A stretch of DNA of 7,520 nt from the NCBI GenBank assembly GCA_003449595.1, contig DMHB01000447.1, positions 1 to 7,520 of the forward strand, read 5' to 3'. Shown here piece after piece: positions 6,482-7,520 of this stretch (its first letter is position 1; each line of letters begins with the position of its first letter). Both the position numbers and the translations under genes were made by a program. Source of the stretch: Microscillaceae bacterium (lineage in GTDB: Bacteria > Bacteroidota > Bacteroidia > Cytophagales > Microscillaceae). Under the pieces are notes generated by a model. It saw only the letters and a list, made by a program, of their open reading frames with translations. It ran no database searches and had not been told where the DNA came from.

Positions 6482-6511
6482 CAAAATAATCACCAAAAAA
6501 GTAATTTACAA
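6482..6511 (-). promoter_or_regulatory. Promoter of the DUF4919-FkbM-GT2 operon
   Basis: On the minus strand a -33 TTG (6511-6509) is followed after exactly 19 bases by TTATTTTG (6489-6482), which matches TAnnTTTG at all fixed positions but one. Spacing is ideal for the Bacteroidota housekeeping sigma factor. The start of transcription would fall near 6475, about 23 bases before the ATG at 6452, which supports that start codon over the upstream TTG at 6536. Confidence 0.55.
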
Positions 6512-6519
6512 TAACTTTG
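6512..6519 (+). promoter_or_regulatory. -7 promoter element for the SMI1/KNR4-like gene
   Basis: TAACTTTG is an exact match to TAnnTTTG on the plus strand, about 48 bases before the ATG at 6567. No TTG is present at the expected -33 position. It directly abuts the -33 element of the divergent operon promoter, so the two polymerase footprints would overlap. A short GCGC-TT-GCGC dyad (6519-6528) sits at the expected transcription start. Confidence 0.45.
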
Positions 6520-6566
6520 CGCTTGCGCGAAGGCAAACGGCTATCTTATCCACCACACACTGCAAG

Positions 6567-7328
6567 ATGTACCATCAAAAGACCCTCGAACTTTTAAAAA
6601 TTGACAAACGCTTTCCGGTTGACCTATGCGAAAACCTGATTGCAAGTAGTCCTAACCCGTATCCTGCCATACCACAAGCGGTGTGGGAGTGGATCTGTCT
6701 GCAAAATCAGCCTGCTTGGCAATGGGGAGCAAGCGAAGAAAGAAAAGAAAATATTTTGAGATTTTATAGCAACGACGACCACTTTTGGATCAACGAACAC
6801 CTCATTTGGGAGGCCAACGAAGAAGGTAGCTTTGTGTATGAAGGTCTCAAGATTGTTGACTTCGCTACGGAAAATCAAAATAATTTTCTGTTAGGCATCG
6901 TAGCAGATGGCCACCCAGACCCGCAAGTGATGTACACCGACTACCAAGAAAAACGTTGGGTTCCTTATGTCCATTCTTTTTCAGATTTTATTTATGCGCA
7001 AATTTTTGACTGGCAATTTAAACTTACCGGCAAACGCCCCTACTGGCGCAAAGAAATAGACCATTATGGCTATTTCAAACTAAAATATGACCCGATGGTG
7101 TACGAAAACCTAAATCAGCGCTACACCATAGAGCCTTCCAGTCAGCTTTTTTGGGAAGAGGAAGACATTCAAATATGCCGATACAGTATAAAGAAAACCC
7201 AAAGATTAGTGGTATATTCTTCGAACCGAAAGGATTATATGGGAATCGAAGTGTATTGCCATCATAAAAAAGACATTGAGCCATTGCAAAACAAACTTTT
7301 AGCTGATTTTTCCGCCTGGCAGGTTTAG
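6567..7328 (+). CDS. Hypothetical protein, possible SMI1/KNR4 (SUKH-fold) member
   Basis: The protein has 253 residues, starts with ATG, has no signal peptide or membrane segment and is presumably cytoplasmic. I do not recognise it firmly. The central part resembles SMI1/KNR4-type (SUKH superfamily) proteins. It has IPQAVWEWICLQN early (35-47), LIWEANEEGSFVYEGL in the middle (79-94), then LLGIVADGHPDPQVMY (108-123), WVPYVHSFSDFIYAQI (131-146). This is the usual order of a plant-like loop, E-x-N strand, D-P-x-V and S-x-F helix. Such proteins are often immunity proteins for contact-dependent toxins, but no toxin gene is in the window, so that role is speculative. The gene looks more AT-rich than its neighbours (roughly 40-42% GC by eye against 50% or more), which could mean horizontal acquisition. 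It is aromatic-rich with many Trp and Tyr. It is divergent from the DUF4919 operon and stands alone. Confidence 0.5.
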   Translation: MYHQKTLELLKIDKRFPVDLCENLIASSPNPYPAIPQAVWEWICLQNQPAWQWGASEERKENILRFYSNDDHFWINEHLIWEANEEGSFVYEGLKIVDFATENQNNFLLGIVADGHPDPQVMYTDYQEKRWVPYVHSFSDFIYAQIFDWQFKLTGKRPYWRKEIDHYGYFKLKYDPMVYENLNQRYTIEPSSQLFWEEEDIQICRYSIKKTQRLVVYSSNRKDYMGIEVYCHHKKDIEPLQNKLLADFSAWQV

Positions 7329-7442
7329 TTTGTATTGCGCTTTTAAAAATGCTTTGAAATTGATAAGGCGGGAAAGCTTGTAGCCGTAGAATAGCATAGA
7401 AAACACTTGACACCACATAAATTGCACCTTAGAAAGGGTACG

Positions 7443-7520
7443 CTACAGATTTTTTTTTAATTGTTTGTTACCCCACCAATTCCGAAAGTTCAAGCCATCG
7501 AAGGGTTTTGGTATCAATTT
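7443..7520 (-). CDS. Possible C-terminal end of a minus-strand gene cut by the window edge
   Basis: On the minus strand, the frame entering at 7520 reads 25 codons without a stop, ending at TAG (7443-7445). Its residues include PFDGLNFRNWWG and end KQLKKNL. Composition is protein-like, but the stretch is too short to assign to a family. The same frame continues for 47 more codons after the TAG, to a TAA at 7299-7301. The plus strand is also partly open here (from 7461), so direction is uncertain. If real, the gene converges on the SMI1/KNR4-like gene with about 114 bases between stops, where I see a T run (7450-7458) but no convincing hairpin. Confidence 0.25.
   Translation of the reverse strand, partial: KLIPKPFDGLNFRNWWGNKQLKKNL

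Noticed and set aside
6453..6536. N-terminal extension of the DUF4919 protein to the TTG at 6536
   Set aside because: The extension covers the promoter elements and would place 28 residues before a clear signal peptide.
6464..6558. Inverted 7-mer pair GTGTGGT (6464-6470) and ACCACAC (6552-6558) between the divergent genes
   Set aside because: Seven bases, 80 apart, is within chance expectation and does not frame the promoter elements symmetrically.
7075..7416. Minus-strand open frame of 113 codons over the end of the SMI1/KNR4-like gene
   Set aside because: Most of it is antisense to a better plus-strand gene, and its translation has no recognisable features.
7431..7458. T run after 7449 as a terminator for the SMI1/KNR4-like gene
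   Set aside because: The only stem before it is about 3 bp (GTA/TAC around CGC), too weak for an intrinsic terminator.

Overview
The window looks like a chromosomal segment of a Bacteroidota bacterium, perhaps Cytophagales or a nearby order. Four things point there. Start codons mostly lack Shine-Dalgarno sequences. Several genes are preceded by matches to the Bacteroidota -7 promoter element TAnnTTTG. A DUF4919-type secreted protein is present. The SUMF1-fold and alkylglycerol-monooxygenase-like proteins are of types common in that phylum. By eye the GC content is around 50% over most of the window, and lower in the last gene. There are no rRNAs, tRNAs, CRISPR arrays or complete mobile elements.

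Layout. Bases 1-75 are the last 24 codons of a plus-strand small heat-shock protein (Hsp20), followed by a strong hairpin terminator (114-145) that can work in both directions. Three minus-strand genes follow, in transcription order: a secreted SUMF1-fold protein without catalytic cysteines (2541-1711), an alkylglycerol-monooxygenase-like membrane di-iron hydroxylase (1629-682) and a GNAT acetyltransferase (701-150) that overlaps the hydroxylase. Divergent from these is a Wzt-type ABC ATPase with a C-terminal glycan-binding domain (2641-3864, plus), with its own promoter and a TTG start. It converges on, and overlaps by 32 bases, a tightly coupled minus-strand operon: secreted DUF4919 protein (6452-5745), FkbM methyltransferase (5748-4834) and family 2 glycosyltransferase (4837-3833). 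Each junction in that operon is a 4-base ATGA overlap. A divergent promoter region (6453-6566) separates it from a plus-strand gene (6567-7328) that resembles SMI1/KNR4 (SUKH-fold) proteins. The last bases hold what may be the tail of another minus-strand gene.

How the genes may work together. The centre of the window (2641-6452) has a surface-glycan theme: a glycosyltransferase, a methyltransferase of a family that often modifies sugars, and the ATPase of a polysaccharide exporter. The partner permease (Wzm) and the rest of a biosynthesis cluster are not here, so this is a satellite locus and not a full O-antigen or capsule cluster. The lipid hydroxylase and the acetyltransferase could form a separate small lipid- or metabolite-modifying unit. 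No clear new defence or mobile system is visible. The least ordinary signals are the DUF4919/FkbM/GT2 coupling with tryptophan-rich protein ends, the overlapping convergent 3' ends, and the partner-less Wzt ATPase.
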